64,000 bases of DNA from Monomorium pharaonis (taxonomy: Eukaryota; Arthropoda; Insecta; Hymenoptera; Formicidae), in the NCBI RefSeq assembly GCF_013373865.1, contig NC_050472.1, forward strand, positions 10,981,413 through 11,045,412. Reading direction: 5' to 3'. Made by a program: the position numbers and the translations under genes. This document shows, in pieces, positions 62,958 to 64,000 of this stretch. The stretch's first letter is position 1. Every line of letters begins with the position of its first letter. The notes under the pieces are model-generated. The model was given only the letters and a program-made list of their open reading frames with translations. It made no database searches and was not told where the DNA came from.

Positions 62958-64000
62958 TGTGACGTGGCGCGTCCGGCCGCGCTCGTCACAAGGGCGTAGG
63001 TCCGACCGATGGGTTCGGTCTGGGGCTACTCCTCGCCGAGCCGAGGGGGATACGACTTTGTTGTTCTATTATCTTTTTTTTTCTAGCTTCCGTGTTACCG
63101 TTTTTCAATTTTAGTTATTAGTTATTTAGAGTTAGGACGCCGAGTGTGGGCTTATTTCAAATTGTATCAAAAAACGGAGGAGGAGGAGCCGTCGTGGGAC
63201 CTTTGTCGCGAGCTATCGACAGTGGTGCCTCGCAAGGAGTTTCCCCACTGAGCCGTGCGTCGGGCCCCGTTGCGCGTTGCCGCCCCTGAGCTACGAGGGT
63301 ACCGACCACGCAGGGATACCACGTTGCGGCACGACGATTCTCTGGAAGGATCACGCCGAGGGCACGCCACCGGGCTGTAGACCGGGGGAGCGGCCGTATC
63401 AATGCCAACCGCCCGCCAGCAAAAATCGGTTCGGTCACGGCCTGGGCCAACCGGACCAGCCAAAACGGCAGGGCAAGAGAGATCTCACCTGTGGAAATCA
63501 ACACGTGCTGATCACGGGAAAATTCGAGGGGTGAAGCGGCGCAGCGATGGACTGAAGATCCTGCGACGCGTGCGGATCCACCTGTCGAAAATCGAAGAGC
63601 GCACGCGCCTGCGCGGCGGCTCGAGCCGGCCGACGCGGGACCGGGGCTCCGCACTGTTCGGCAAGCCGTGCGCTAATACGTATCGATGAGGACTAGTCCT
63701 GTGGTTACCGAATCCGGAAGACCAGCCTTGTTACCGTTTTGTGCTCTGGCGAACCAGGATCTTTTGTACTGTAAGCCCATTACTTGGCAGCCCCCCGGAT
63801 TTACGTAAAATTCGGGTAAGGCGGTCGACTCTCGTGCGAATCCGGATAAAGGATACCGTTTTTTGTTGTGCTACCGGTAGTCCGGAATCCGTTACCGTAT
63901 TGTGTTGGCTTGTGCTTTTGGAGAAACTCGAAATAAAAGTAGAATCTCGTGGCCGCACGAGAGACTGGACCAACCGGCCCCGAATAGTAGTTAATTAAGT
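62958..64000 (+). mobile_element. Start of a long LTR (family L3), cut by the window end
   Basis: Begins TGTGACGTGGCGCGTCC with GTCACA soon after, like the L1 and L2 LTRs, after an abrupt switch from AT-rich to GC-rich DNA. AATAAA at about 63931. The right end is not reached, so neither the element type nor a target duplication can be confirmed; the left candidate duplication is TTAT (62954-62957). Confidence 0.55.

Overview
The window looks like arthropod, most likely hymenopteran (ant-like), nuclear DNA. Evidence: introns with CTAAC branch points, TATA and CCAAT promoters, insect-type Ty3/gypsy elements with tRNA-Arg and tRNA-Lys primer sites, a GA-rich LINE ORF1, a PIF/Harbinger transposase relic, and GC-rich elements set in AT-rich filler. 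No conventional single-copy housekeeping gene was recognised. No tRNA, rRNA or CRISPR was seen.

Layout. 1-3000: a Ulp1/C48-type cysteine peptidase gene that enters from the left and is split by a 2.3 kb GA-rich LINE-like insertion with a 16-bp target duplication. 3592-8401: a solo LTR (4-bp target duplication), AT-rich DNA with about 155-bp tandem repeats, a 15-bp minisatellite forming one arm of a foldback-type element, and the 3' half of a second LTR family. 9016-32597: the most unusual region, a same-orientation (minus strand) array of diverged paralogous modules. Each complete module has paired GCACTT/AAGTGC palindromes, CCAAT boxes, a TATA box, a leader with shared motifs, AATAAA plus a GU-rich tract, a conserved hairpin, a primer-site-like TGGCGACCG, an 80-nt intron, and a short basic ORF with a recurring KxxRKxxxGKxxxSV motif. 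On the opposite strand five modules carry two short cassette exons with strong splice sites. A Ty3/gypsy element (10868-19505, minus) sits inside this array between 711/717-bp direct repeats of one module, and a foldback element (12197-13068) is inserted in that retrotransposon.

27800-42311: two plus-strand relatives of the modules with P/T-rich small ORFs and repeated GCGG-CCGC hairpins. Between and within them lie a PIF/Harbinger pseudogene (about 34020-35155), an LTR fragment of the first gypsy family (36192-37060), and a very young gag-only LTR retrotransposon with apparently identical 228-bp LTRs (38095-40208). 42804-43425: a two-exon gene for an acidic plus RGG-box protein. 44000-46900: TIR elements, palindromic MITEs and tandem repeats. 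48174-52876: two more solo LTRs with perfect 4-bp target duplications. 53682-62270: a foldback element with 9-bp target duplication and minisatellite arms, which contains a degenerate gypsy element with a tRNA-Lys primer site (53736-59766) and a TA-flanked MITE (60174-60739). 62958-64000: the start of another long LTR.

Most genes here belong to mobile elements. The array modules are either LTR-derived promoters and leaders or a tandem family of small genes; the 711/717-bp repeats joining them to the gypsy LTR favour an LTR origin, but the conserved small ORF and the paired antisense exons are not explained by any element I know. All similarities were judged by eye.
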